From the NCBI RefSeq assembly GCF_030253575.1, contig NC_080562.1:31265852-31329851 (forward strand): a DNA stretch of 64,000 nucleotides, written 5' to 3'. Position numbers and translations under genes: made by a program. Shown piece after piece: positions 24,531 to 35,151 of the stretch. The stretch's first letter is position 1. Each line of letters begins with the position of its first letter. The notes below the pieces were generated by a model. It had not been told where the DNA came from. It saw nothing but the letters and a program-made list of their open reading frames with translations, and searched no databases. The DNA comes from Rhododendron vialii. Lineage: Eukaryota > Streptophyta > Magnoliopsida > Ericales > Ericaceae.

Positions 24531-25023
24531 TGGGGGTGTGAGTGAGAGCGAAAAGTATTATTGAATAATGACGTAAAGGCATAGGAGCATGCATGAGATG
24601 ATGATTCATAAAGCTCCCTTGCATCCTTGGTGCAGGAAATTTGTTTTCAGAATTTTTTTTTAAGGTACTTCTGATAAAATCATGAATAAGGTAGAGTAAA
24701 TAAAAAGGAAATGTCTTTTTTCCTGACAAAAGTGCTACACACATAACGGTTGTATAAAACACAATACAGAACCAATCTCTAGCCGTTCATTGTCGTAATA
24801 AATATTAAAGGATCAAAAAAAATAGGTTTGCATGAATGAAGGCTAGAATCTCACACAAATTAAAATTATCAAAACACCAAAAAGAAGGTTACAAATTACA
24901 ATGATGATCTTTCTTTGTTGGAAAAACATGTTAGAACTTCTTTCCTTTTCTGTTTTTTTTTGATCCGAACATAATAGAACTTCAAAACCATAGTATCGAA
25001 GGACCAAAAACTTTAAGTAGAAT
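24531..25023. other. Spacer before tRNA; start of segmental duplication near 24799
   Basis: No gene. From about 24799 (ATATTAAAGGATCAAAAAA) the sequence is shared with 28719 onward, marking the left edge of the tRNA/PPR duplication. Confidence 0.6.
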
Positions 25024-25095
25024 AGGTCCCACCGAGACTTGAACTCGGGTTACTGGATTCAGAGTCCAATGTCCTGACCACTAGACCATGGGACC
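25024..25095 (-). tRNA. tRNA-Gln (CTG anticodon), copy 1
   Basis: On the minus strand the sequence folds as a cloverleaf. The acceptor stem GGTCCCA pairs with TGGGACC, the D arm contains the A box TGGTCTAGTGGT, and the anticodon stem/loop is TTGGA-CTCTGAA-TCCAG with anticodon CTG. The T arm contains GTTCAAGTC (B box). The length is 72 bases with no intron. The gene is identical in form to the copy at 28909-28980. Confidence 0.95.
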
Positions 25096-25230
25096 TTATT
25101 TTTGCTATGGAACCGCAATATCTTTTTAATATATCTTAACTAACACCATGTGGAATTCGTAATCCAGTATCCAAATGCTCTGCCGTGACACCATCTGAAC
25201 TTGATCAGTAGAGAGTAATCCAAAACCCTA

Positions 25231-27062
25231 ATGAGAAAAACCCTAACCAAATCTCTCTCCACCTCAATCCCTCGACCTTTCCGTCCGTATGTCCATGGCA
25301 GAAGGTACCCCTTTCCTGTGTACACACCACCAAAACCCACAAAATTACACCCAAATGCAAATTTCAGCTCAAATCCCAGGTGGGTATTCACCAATTCAGT
25401 CCCACTTCCAGAATGGGTTCAACCCTTCAGTGACGTCTCTGATCTCATCACAGACCCCAAAAACCTCCACCCCTCCCCATGGGTCCGCCAAATTCTCAAC
25501 CTTTTGGACAATTCACCCACCATGGAGCAAAATCTAGATTCTTATTGCCTCAAGTTTCTGATCAAATTGCCTCCCAGCTTTGTGGCCTTCGTGTTGCGGT
25601 CCGAGGTGCTTCGCAGGGAATCCGATGTGGCTTTCAGGTTCTTTCACTGGGCTGGTAAGCAAAAGGGTTATGCTCATAGTATTGAATGTTATGTTGTGTT
25701 GATTGATGTGTTGTCCGTATCTGGTGATTTGGATAGGATTAGAGGTGTGTTTGGTGGATTTAAGGATACGGGTTTGTTGATGAATGTATCCGCGGCAAAT
25801 TCGTTGATTAGGAGTTTTGGGGGACTTGGAATGGTGGAGGAATTGTTGTGGGTGTGGCGTCGAATGAAAGAGAATGGGATTGAGCCAAGTTTGTACACGT
25901 ATAACTTCTTGATGAACGGGTTGGTGAATTCGATGTTTATTGAATATGCAGAGCGGGTGTTTGAGGTGATGGAAGGTGGGAAAGTTGGACTGGATGTTGT
26001 GACTTATAATACGATGATTAAGGGGTATTGTAAGTCTGGGAAGACCCAAAAGGCAATCGAGAAATTTAGAGAAATGGAAGTGAGGAATGTGGAACCTGAT
26101 AAGATTACGTATTTAACTTTGATGCAGGCGCGCTATTCAGAAGGTGATTATGATTCTTGTTTGAGTATCTACCAAGATATGGAAGAAAAGGAATTGGAGA
26201 TTCCACCTCATGCGTATAATCTAGTGATTGGAGGGCTTTGTAAAGATGGGAAGTCTTTAGAAGGCTATTTTGTTTATGAGATTCGGAGAGGCTGTAAAGC
26301 CAATGTGGCGATATTCACTTCTTTGATGGATTCATATGCCAAATGTGGGAACATGGAAGAGGCTTTAAGGCTTTTCAAGAGAATGAAAAGTGATGGGTTT
26401 GAACCTGATGAAGTTACTTATGGGGTAATTGTCAATGGTCTATATATGCAAAAGTGGGAGGTTGGAGGAGGCCATGGAGTATTTTGAATTTTGCAAAGGT
26501 AGCAATGTGGCTATTAATGCCGTCTCCTACTCAAGTCTCATTGATGATCTTGGTAAGTCCGGGAGGGTAGATGAAGCTGAGAAATTTTTCGAAGAGATGG
26601 TTGAAAAGGGATGCACACGGGATTCGTACTGCTATAATGCACTTATCGATGCTTTAGCTAAGAGTGGGAAGATTGATGAAGCCTTAGCCCTCTCTAAGAG
26701 GATGGAAGATGAAGGTTGTGATTAGACTGTGTGTACATACACGATATTGATAAGTGGATTATTCAACGAGCATAGAAACGAAGAGGCATATCAATGTGTT
26801 GTGCAAGGCTGGGCGTATTGAGCACGCTTGCAAGTTGGCCGATGGGATTGTTGATAATGATAGGAGTAGAGAAATACCCGGGAGAGTTCGCATTATTTTG
26901 ATCAATGCCTCGAAGAAAGCGGGGAATGCCGATTTGGCAATGAAGTTGATGCATAGTAATAAGAATGGGCCGTGAAAAAAAAAAAATAAGAATGGGATAG
27001 GGTATGACCGGATGTGTAGCATTAAAAGGCGGGTCAAGTTTCGGATTCTCGTTGACAGTTGA
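25231..27062 (+). pseudogene. PPR gene copy 1, degenerate duplicate
   Basis: Broken duplicate of the intact PPR gene at 29115-31079. The first 418 codons read through (25231-26487), including the same N-terminus and most PPR motifs. An in-frame loss of two codons occurs near 26280. A 4-base insertion near 26444 (TATATATGC versus TATGC) then shifts the frame, a CAG codon has become TAG near 26724, and about 167 bases are missing near 26785 relative to copy 2. The 3' end also has a small A-rich duplication near 26970. The loss of the C-terminal third and the frame damage make it non-functional, though a truncated product from the first 418 codons cannot be excluded. Confidence 0.9.
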
Positions 27063-27230
27063 CTGTTAGCGATTTTATTTTATTTTACTTTCAAAATCGG
27101 TAAAAGTAACATTTTATTTAGAAACTTGATAGGGTAAATCAAGTAGGGGAAAAGGAGAGGTGTGGACCGAAGCAAAATTCGGACGTTCTGGCTAGAACAA
27201 AATCCGGATCGGTTCGCACCTCCCTTTTAC

Positions 27231-27476
27231 CAATCGAATTTCGATGATTCGAGCTGTTCAATGTGTTTAGAACGTGATTTTAAGGATACTCACAAAAAAT
27301 CAGAAAAAAAAAGAAGTTTTGAAAGGGCTTGATTTGAGCAGTTTTTATTAAACTGTTTAATAAAAAATTGTTCGGATGAAGCCCTTCTTGGTTTGTTTTT
27401 TTGTTGATTCATTGAGGGTACCCTTAAAATCATATTCTGAACACATTGAGCGGCTCAGATCATCAAAATTCAATCG
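27231..27476. repeat. Foldback repeat (about 246 bp)
   Basis: The two halves are inverted copies of each other. The left arm reads CAATCGAATTTCGATGAT through GTTCAATGTGTTTAGAA, and the right arm is its inverse through CATCAAAATTCAATCG. An inner pair (AAGGGCTTGATTTGAGCAG and GTTCGGATGAAGCCCTT) continues the hairpin almost to the centre. This is a MITE-like foldback; I did not find a clear target duplication. Confidence 0.75.
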
Positions 27477-27717
27477 GGACGCTATTTAACGGAGCCTTTA
27501 ACAAAATCCGTTAGTCATTCGGACGGAAGGGGGCGTTTTGATTAACGGAAGATAACGTTGGGAGTAAAATTGATTTTTTTAAAGGGTTAGAAATCTAATT
27601 AAAATTTAGACTAAAGGTTGAGGGTATTTTGAAATTTTCCCCAAATGATAAGGCACTTCCTCCAATACTATAGGAATTTTAAGTAGTCAACTTAGACCAA
27701 CATTTTGGGACATGTAA

Positions 27718-28415
27718 GAGCATTCGCAATGTAATAATCAAAATTGGATAACCAAAAGTTGTCACATCATCTTTTAATTATCCATTTAAGACATTGCTAA
27801 GCTAAGGTTAGCAATGTAGAGGTCCACAATGTAATAATCAAAATTGGATAACCAAAACTTGCCACATCACCTTTTTAAACTAAAAAAAATTCGAAAAACT
27901 AAAATTTTTGACAATAATTTGAATACTATTTTTGAAAAAAATAACAGTTTTTTAAGAAAATAGTTTAGTGAAAAAAAATTTGAAAATAGTTTTTTTCAAA
28001 AAGAAAACAGTTTTAAAAAAACTTCTTTTTTTTTTTGAAAAACTATCAGAAACTGTTTTTTTTTTTTTTAAGTTTTTGTGTAAAAACACTTTTAAAAAAA
28101 GTTTTTTGTAAATACTGTTTTTTTAGTTTCTGAAAAAAAAAACAGTTTTTGAAAATAATTTTCTAGAAACATTGTTGAGAGAGAGAGAGAGAGAATGATT
28201 TTATGTAATGATGAATGTATTTGATTGAGAAAATGTGGGGACCATTAGATTTGATTATTGGCAAAAAGATTGCTAATTTTGATTATTCAAATGCCAAAAT
28301 TTGATGATTTGCTAAGAAGTTGCTAAGTTTGGTTATTACAATGTGAGCACTTTTTTGAGCAAATATTGCTAACTTTAACAACTTTTTAGTTTTGATTATT
28401 ACATTGTGAATGCTC
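27718..28415. mobile_element. PIF/Harbinger-type MITE 1
   Basis: A 698-bp element has termini GAGCATTCGCAATGTAATAA and inverse GAGCATTCACAATGTAATAA, flanked by TAA (27715-27717 and 28416-28418), the PIF/Harbinger target. The left terminal segment (CAATGTAATAATCAAAATTG, then GATAACCAAAA) is repeated internally near 27828. The AT-rich interior has opposing T and A runs and a GA run at 28176-28194. There is no coding capacity. Confidence 0.92.
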
Positions 28416-28418
28416 TAA

Positions 28419-28718
28419 GAGTAATAAATGAGACAAATAAATTGGGACGGAGAGAATATAATATATCAACACAGGTAAAAAAATAAGTTATTCACCAGTC
28501 ATGGTTTAATTGAGGATTATGGGGATCGGCAGGACAAATACGAGTGTGGTAGAACCCTGATTACGCTTACAAAGGCCCTTGGTGGCAGAGGAGCAACAGT
28601 CAAAGACCACGGGGAAGCATTACGGGCAACAAAGCGCAATAGCACGAGCATGACAGAGGACCAGAATAAGGAATCTCTCTTGCTGTTAAGGCTAGATTTT
28701 AGAGTTCCCCAAAAATAT
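28419..28718. other. Spacer between duplicated units
   Basis: No gene or recognisable repeat. It ends where segmental unit 2 begins. Confidence 0.5.
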
Positions 28719-28908
28719 AAATATTAAAGGATCAAAAAAATAGGTTTGCATGGGTGAAGACTAGAATCTCACACAGATTAAAATAAAATTATCAAAAGAC
28801 CAAAAAGAATGTTACAAATTACAATGATGATCTTTCTTTATTGGAAAACATAATAGAACTTCAATAACATAAATTAATTTCAAAGTAACAAAAATATTTG
28901 GGTTATAA

Positions 28909-28980
28909 AGGTCCCACCGAGACTTGAACTCGGGTTACTGGATTCAGAGTCCAATGTCCTGACCACTAGACCATGGGACC
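28909..28980 (-). tRNA. tRNA-Gln (CTG anticodon), copy 2
   Basis: Same 72-base cloverleaf as the copy at 25024-25095, with intact acceptor stem, anticodon CTG, and A and B boxes. It lies 134 bases upstream of the intact PPR start on the opposite strand, an arrangement duplicated along with that gene. Confidence 0.95.
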
Positions 28981-29114
28981 TTGCTTTGCTACGTAGTCGC
29001 AAAGTTTTATAAATATATCGTAACTAATAGCATGTGGAATTTCTAATCCAGTATCCAAATGCTCGACAACGACACCATCTACTCTTGATCAGTAGAGAGT
29101 AATCGAAAACCCAA

Positions 29115-31079
29115 ATGAGAAAAACCCTAACCAAATCTCTCTCCACCTCAATCCCTCGACCTTCCCGTCCGTACGTCCATGGCGGCAGGTACCCTTTTCC
29201 TGTGTACACACCACCAAAACCCACAATACTATACCGAAATGCAAATTTTAGCTCAAATCCCAGGTGGGTATTCACCAATTCAGTCCCACTTCCAGAATGG
29301 ATTCAACCCTTCAGTGACGTCTCTGATCTCATCACAGACCCCAAAAACCTCCACCCCTCCCCCTGGGTCCACCAAATTCTCAACCTTTTGGACAATTCAC
29401 CCAACATGGAGCAAGATCTGGATTCTTATTGCCTCAAGTTTCTGATCAAATTGCCTCCCAGCTTTGTGGCCTTCGTGTTGCGGTTGGACCCACTTCGCCA
29501 GGAATCCGATGTGGCTTTCAGGTTCTTTCACTGGGCTGGTAAGCAAAAGGGTTATGCTCATAGTATTGAATGTTATGTTGTGTTGATTGATGTGTTGTCC
29601 GTATCTGGTGAATGGGATAGGATTAGAGGTGTGTTTGGTGGATTTAAGGATACGGGTTTGTTGATGAATGTATCCGCGGCAAATTCGTTGATTAGGAGTT
29701 TTGGGGGACTTGGAATGGTGGAGGAATTGTTGTGGGTGTGGCGTCGAATGAAAGAGAATGGGATTGAGCCGAGTTTGTACACGTATAACTTCTTGATGAA
29801 TGGGTTGGTGAATTCGATGTTTATTGAATCTGCAGAGCGGGTGTTTGAGGCGATGGAAGGTGGGAAAGTTGGACCGGATGTTGTGACTTATAACACGATG
29901 ATTAAGGGGTATTGTAAGTCTGGGAAGACCCAAAAGGCAATTGAGAAATTTAGAGAAATGGAAGTGAGGAATGTGGAACCTGATAAGATTACGTATTTAA
30001 CTTTGATGCAGGCGTGCTATTCGGAAGGTGATTATGATGCTTGTTTGAGTCTCTACCAAGATATGGAAGAAAAGGAATTGGAGATTCCACCTCATGCTTA
30101 TAGTCTAGTGATTGGAGGGCTTTGTAAAGATGGGAAGTCTTTAGAAGGCTATTTTGTTTATGAAAATATGATTCGGAGAGGCTGTAAAGCCAATGTGGCG
30201 ATATTCACTTCTTTGATGGATTCATATGCCAAATGTGGGAACATGGAAGAGGCTTTAAGGCTTTTCAAGAGAATGAAAAGTGATGGGTTTGAACCTGATG
30301 AAGTTACTTATGGGGTAATTGTCAATGGTCTATGCAAAAGTGGGAGGTTGGAGGAGGCCATGGAGTATTTTGAATTTTGCAAAGGTAGCAATGTGGCTAT
30401 TAACGCCGTCTTCTACTCAAGTCTCATTGATGGTCTTGGTAAGTCCGGGAGGGTAGATGAAGCTGAGAAACTTTTCGAAGAGATGGTTGAAAAGGGATGC
30501 ACACGGGATTCGTACTGCTATAATGCACTTATTGATGCTTTAGCTAAGAGTGGGAAGATTGACGAAGCATTAGCCCTCTTTAAGAGGATGGAAGATGAAG
30601 GTTGTGATCAGACTGTGTATACATACACGATATTGATAAGTGGATTATTCAACGAGCATAGAAACGAAGAGGCATTGAAGTTGTGGGATATGATGATTGA
30701 TAAGGGCATTACTCCTACTGCTGCCTCTGTTAGAGCTCTTTCTATTGGCCTTTGTCTTTCTGGCAAAGTAGCAAGGGCGTGTAAGATCATAGATGAGCTG
30801 GCGCCGATGGGGATCATTCTGGAAACGGCTTCTGAAGATATGATCAATGTGTTGTGCAAGGCTGGGCGTATTGAGCAGGCTTGCAAGTTGGCTGATGGAA
30901 TTGTTGATAGGGGTAGAGAAATACCAGGGAGAGTTCGCACTATTTTGATCAATGCCTTGAGGAAAGCGGGGAATGCCGATTTGGCAATGAAGTTGATGCA
31001 TAGTAAGATTGGGATAGGGTATGACCGGATGGGTAGCATTAAAAGGCGGGTCAAGTTTCGGATTCTCGTTGACAGTTGA
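29115..31079 (+). CDS. PPR protein, probable orthologue of Arabidopsis At1g03560
   Basis: An intronless P-class pentatricopeptide-repeat protein of 654 residues. The N-terminus (MRKTLTKSLSTSIPRPSRPY) is basic and serine-rich, as expected for mitochondrial targeting. About a dozen 35-residue PPR motifs run from residue 150 to about 620, with typical phrases such as VVTYNTMIKGYCKSGKTQKA, PDEVTYGVIVNGLCKSGRLE and SYCYNALIDALAKSGKIDEA. No E, E+ or DYW extension follows. The C-terminus (MKLMHSKIGIGYDRMGSIKR) matches the ending of At1g03560 as I remember it, which has a similar length (660). PPR proteins bind organellar RNA in sequence-specific fashion; the target of this one is unknown. The neighbouring copy at 25231 is dead, so this is the only working copy here. 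Confidence 0.95.
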   Translation: MRKTLTKSLSTSIPRPSRPYVHGGRYPFPVYTPPKPTILYRNANFSSNPRWVFTNSVPLPEWIQPFSDVSDLITDPKNLHPSPWVHQILNLLDNSPNMEQDLDSYCLKFLIKLPPSFVAFVLRLDPLRQESDVAFRFFHWAGKQKGYAHSIECYVVLIDVLSVSGEWDRIRGVFGGFKDTGLLMNVSAANSLIRSFGGLGMVEELLWVWRRMKENGIEPSLYTYNFLMNGLVNSMFIESAERVFEAMEGGKVGPDVVTYNTMIKGYCKSGKTQKAIEKFREMEVRNVEPDKITYLTLMQACYSEGDYDACLSLYQDMEEKELEIPPHAYSLVIGGLCKDGKSLEGYFVYENMIRRGCKANVAIFTSLMDSYAKCGNMEEALRLFKRMKSDGFEPDEVTYGVIVNGLCKSGRLEEAMEYFEFCKGSNVAINAVFYSSLIDGLGKSGRVDEAEKLFEEMVEKGCTRDSYCYNALIDALAKSGKIDEALALFKRMEDEGCDQTVYTYTILISGLFNEHRNEEALKLWDMMIDKGITPTAASVRALSIGLCLSGKVARACKIIDELAPMGIILETASEDMINVLCKAGRIEQACKLADGIVDRGREIPGRVRTILINALRKAGNADLAMKLMHSKIGIGYDRMGSIKRRVKFRILVDS

Positions 31080-31190
31080 CTGTTGGCCAGACTTTGTTAG
31101 CGATGGTTTTATTTTATTTTTTTTAATCGGCAAAAGTAACATTTTATTTAGAAACTTGATAGGGTAAATCAAGTAGGGGGGAAGGGGAGG

Positions 31191-33779
31191 GGGTTCCAAC
31201 CCAAGGTTGGAAAATACACATAGATGTAAATGACCTCAGACACACAGCCTTATTATCAGCTACCTTCTTTATAATTTAGGTGTTATATATACATGGTGAA
31301 GTTTGGCGGGGAAGTTTGCACTTTGCAGACAAGAAAATTTTGTAACTGTGCGAACTGTCGTCGTGCTGTCCATCCATATGATGGTGTTTGGCAAGATTTT
31401 TTATTTGACTGCAAAATAAGTAATGCCGAAATGTCACAGAAACCCATTTTAGTGCACTAAGCTTCTTGATGCTTGTATCTGAAGAGATGGAATTGGAATT
31501 AAAACGTCCATACGCTCAAGAACCTTCAATTTTTCCTCCTGCTACAGCTGTTGAATTGTCGAAATGCCTTGTAGGAAGACTGGAAGAGTATCATCTCTTA
31601 AGTTCATTTACTCTCCCTTCATGATTCGCAGATTATAACCCATCTGAATTTTTCTGTCCATCGCTCATAATTTGAAGAGAAAGGATGTCTGGGGTCGCAA
31701 ACTGCAGTTTTGCTCCCCATTATTTTCTTCCATTATTTGACTCGATGTTAAAGGTACTTCTTCTATCATCAATGGAAAGAACTGGCAATTCTCGGCAAGT
31801 GAATGAATAGCACATCGTTGCTTTTTGGAAGAACCACACACCACTTATACAGTGTTTGGTTGTCATCGGCTTTAAACTATAGGCTACGTTTGGATAAGGA
31901 ATGTTTTTCTACAAAGATAATCTCAGTGGGCACTTTGTTCTTACGCCATCCTGGATAAGTCGAATCAATCAAATGCATATGGTTCGTGTATAAATGCTTC
32001 GAAAACTAGTTTTCCAGTGGCTTGAATTTTGAAGTTGTCTAGAAAACATCTACTCTAGTCACTAGCCTAGTTTTTCTGGACCTTCAATATCCAAGTCAAA
32101 AACTAAGTGTTCACAATTACTAATGTTAGCTCAGCAGCTAATAGCTCAAGCCAGTCAAAAAAAGGATGATGAGTCCTCAGAAAAATCGGCCACAGCAACA
32201 TTCCACAAAAATCCATCTGGATCACCTTTCCAGGATGCTCAGGACCCATTTGTCCAATAGCCTGAAGAATTATTTCTAGTCATCATGACAACAGCAATTA
32301 CTTTGGTCATAATATCCGAAGCAACATCATGAAAGTATCAATATCATGAAAGCAATAGTCAAAAGTTGTATCTACTTTTGGTCATTTCTACTTTTGAAGA
32401 GCACCGAGAGTTCATTTCAACTTTTGGTCATATCAGCACCGAAAGTAGCAACAGTCAGTATCTTCAAACGACAGCAAGCACCTGCTTTAATGAAGTTGTC
32501 TAGAAAACGTCTAAACAGTACTCTAGTCATGAGCTGTTTGGTTTCAGTGGGGAAAAACATCTGCGAAATTTTATCTTCAACAGCTTATGGACAACCATTA
32601 GTCAATCTCTTTAAAAAGGATTGGAGAATTTATTTTGGCGGCTATGGGACACATTGCAGATGACCAATATCAATGGCCGGTTGACTGTGTCTCGTTGGAG
32701 GATATCCATTCTCTGTGTACTAATTAAGAACAATGCTATTCAGTACAAGGCTAGAGATTGCTAGGCAGCTCGAGATGCACTTCATTTTAGGCTTATTAGT
32801 TCCAATTATCTTTGGTTACAATATCACACTTCGCAAGATGAGAATTTAATGGAAAAGTGTCCAGAATGTAGTGCCACCATATAGTGAGGCGCTCACAATA
32901 ACCGAAGGGCTGTCAGTAAAACTTTCTTAACAAATTTCTAAAAAGTAATTCCGTATCTGGACCACCGGTTGGTTTCGTGGTTTTCAACGCTGGCTATAAG
33001 GCAAGAAGCAGCCTGAGAAAGAAGCTACAGAAGTGTGAATAAGTCAGAAAAAGGAGTTCAAGATTCAGTAACCCCACAATCACATCTTCCTGATTTGATG
33101 AATATTTTGCCTTGAAATTGACCTACTCATCCCTTAATTCAGAGAAAGGACACTAGCATATCGAACACTCTATCGCGAGTAACAAGAAAGTTTCTTGGTT
33201 GATAGCTTCACAGCCAAAGAAGCTACCCCACACTAGAGTTTTCTACTTCATGTTCGATGGAAACAAGCTAAAACTTCCATTGTCACTCATTAGTAATCTC
33301 CATTTGTGTTCGCCATACAAACCCCATCACAGCACACTAACAAAATCCGCCAGTTCCGCACAAATACAAAGACGATCTCGGCTCCCATCACTCTAAATGT
33401 TACCAACTCTCTAGCTCAAATCCAGCACCATGGTTTCACTATCTTCAACCACAATTACTGTCTGCTGAAGAAATCCATCGGTTAGATTTCACTTCGCCAC
33501 TCCTTTAGACTGCCCTCAGAAGTTACACTCGATAATCACCTGATATAATTCATATAAGAGATATAAGGAACTACATGCAGTACCTAGAAATTTAGGCAGG
33601 ACACAGCCCGAGAGACCCTTCATCATAAAAGAAAAAGGGGAAAAAGTATGGAGCAGTGTTAAATATGGGATTTGTCTATGTAGATAGCTGGTAAAAATAG
33701 CTTTGGTAATGGCGTTGACATTTTGCCTGTTAACCAGCAAAGATGCTCTTTCAGAAGGAGAGCCATGGAGTCTTCCCCA
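31191..33779. other. 2.6-kb gap without recognisable gene
   Basis: Only short, low-complexity frames are seen, none with a known motif. The first few hundred bases plausibly hold the 3' UTR of the PPR gene. The stretch 32640-32880 has a vaguely coding look (tryptophan-rich fragments on the plus strand) but is too broken to name. Confidence 0.4.
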
Positions 33780-33782
33780 TTA

Positions 33783-34499
33783 GAGCATCTCCAAAACAAA
33801 GTAATCTCTCATTAAAGATTGGCTCTTCAACAAAGTAATCACTCATTAGTTGCTCATTCGCGCCGACTATATATCGAGGGATGTGTCGGTAACCACTTGA
33901 AGAGCCACCATGTTTGCTTTGACGGCTTGATACATACTCCGATGCCACCAAAGTGACAAATTTTCTTCTACGATCATCATCGTCATCTAACAGAGAGTCA
34001 AAATCTCCTCTTAGAATTGCATTTTTTTAACTTGCTCATTGTTTTGTGTGTTGTTTATTCAACAAATGAATTGTTTATTTATAGAGTTTCAACAAATTAG
34101 GTAGGGAAGGATAGATAAAAAAAATTAGGTAGGGACATGAGGTAGATAAAAAAGTAGGTACGAGAGGTAGACAAAAAATTAGGTAGAGCCCTAAAATCGT
34201 AGATAAAAAATTAGGTAGAGCCCTAAAATCGTGGTTAGAAGGTGGTTAGACAATAGATAAAAAATTAGGTAGAGCCCTAAAATCGTGGTTAGACGATAGT
34301 TGAAGTATATAAAAAAAATTAATTGATATTTCAAAAATTAGTTATAAAAAAAGGTGGTTGAAAATAGTTAAGGAAAGGTGCCAAATTTTGGCTCCCCCAC
34401 CATTGGAGTAGTTTGGCCAAATTAGGGTGCCAAGAGCACTGTAGCATGCCAAATTTGGCTTTGGCGCCCACAAAATGGCACCCACCATTGGAGACGCTC
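33783..34499. mobile_element. PIF/Harbinger-type MITE 2 with transposase remnant
   Basis: A 717-bp element has termini GAGCATCTCCAAAA and inverse GAGCGTCTCCAATG, flanked by TTA (33780-33782 and 34500-34502). Near its left end the minus strand (about 33785-33980) encodes SSSGYRHIPRYIVGANEQLM then SDYFVEEPIFNERL. This resembles the N-terminal region of plant Harbinger transposases just before their RRRFRM motif. The element therefore looks like an internal deletion of an autonomous Harbinger transposon that kept part of its first exon. Confidence 0.88.
34095..34315. repeat. Minisatellite in Harbinger MITE 2
   Basis: Tandem degenerate units around GATAAAAAATTAGGTAGAGC then CCTAAAATCGTGG occur about three times in full, with further diverged partial units to the left. 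Confidence 0.8.
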
Positions 34500-34502
34500 T
34501 TA

Positions 34503-35151
34503 ACAACTTAAAAAAGACTAGGCAAGACATAATGAAGCCAAAAGCCCCGACTTCTAAAACCACACAACACCGTGTGCTGCTAAAACAAACACAATAAACA
34601 ACAGCGGCAATGTTCAACTCAACAGGGCATCAAAATCGAAAGGACCAAGAGAAATCTGATTTACATTTGTTTATACATTAACGAATTTTATTACTTGCTC
34701 CACAGAAGTGCAAGTTCATGATACAAACAAACCAAAAAAGAACCAAGAAAGAGCTCAAGATACACATTGACAACATGCAATGCACCATCCTTGACAATAG
34801 AATGAAAAATATTGTTACTGCTGTCATAAACCAGATAAAGAGACCGGTGAAACGCAGCACCATACAACTTCATAAACTTGGATATACAAGTGTATAGATT
34901 ACGATTAAGCACTAAATCAGGCGATCTCAAGAGAATGAGCGGATCTCTCTGGAATACTCTTCTTGTCTCGATCTCCCAACATTCGCAAGTCAGCCAATTT
35001 GCTTCAGACAGGTTCTATATCTGACCCTGCTTTAGCATTTTAATTCTTTCCAAGGAAATAACGGCAGCAATGTAGAACATCTTATGAAATGGGCTTCAAC
35101 ATTGTATGAAATGGGCAATTACAGTAGAACTTCAACGAAAGAGACACCACT
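34503..35151. other. 3' flank and probable 3' UTR of LIP1
   Basis: Between MITE 2 and the LIP1 stop codon. No separate gene recognised. Confidence 0.5.

Larger units (their letters stand above)
24799..31190. repeat. Tandem segmental duplication of tRNA-Gln plus PPR gene
   Basis: Unit 1 (about 24799-27160) and unit 2 (about 28719-31190) align in the same orientation across spacer, tRNA-Gln, PPR coding region and 3' flank (both end in the phrase GATAGGGTAAATCAAGTAGG). About 1.56 kb lies between them and holds a foldback repeat and a Harbinger MITE. The divergence of a few percent in coding sequence suggests a fairly recent event. Confidence 0.9.

Noticed and set aside
29397-29933. Antisense ORFs opposite the PPR genes (also 25534-26049 and 30608-31199)
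   Set aside because: Shadows of the real PPR coding strand, mirrored in both duplicates, without their own motifs.
32346-32880. Possible gene between the PPR gene and MITE 2
   Set aside because: The 105-codon frame has no recognisable motif and biased composition; splice-consistent continuation could not be found.
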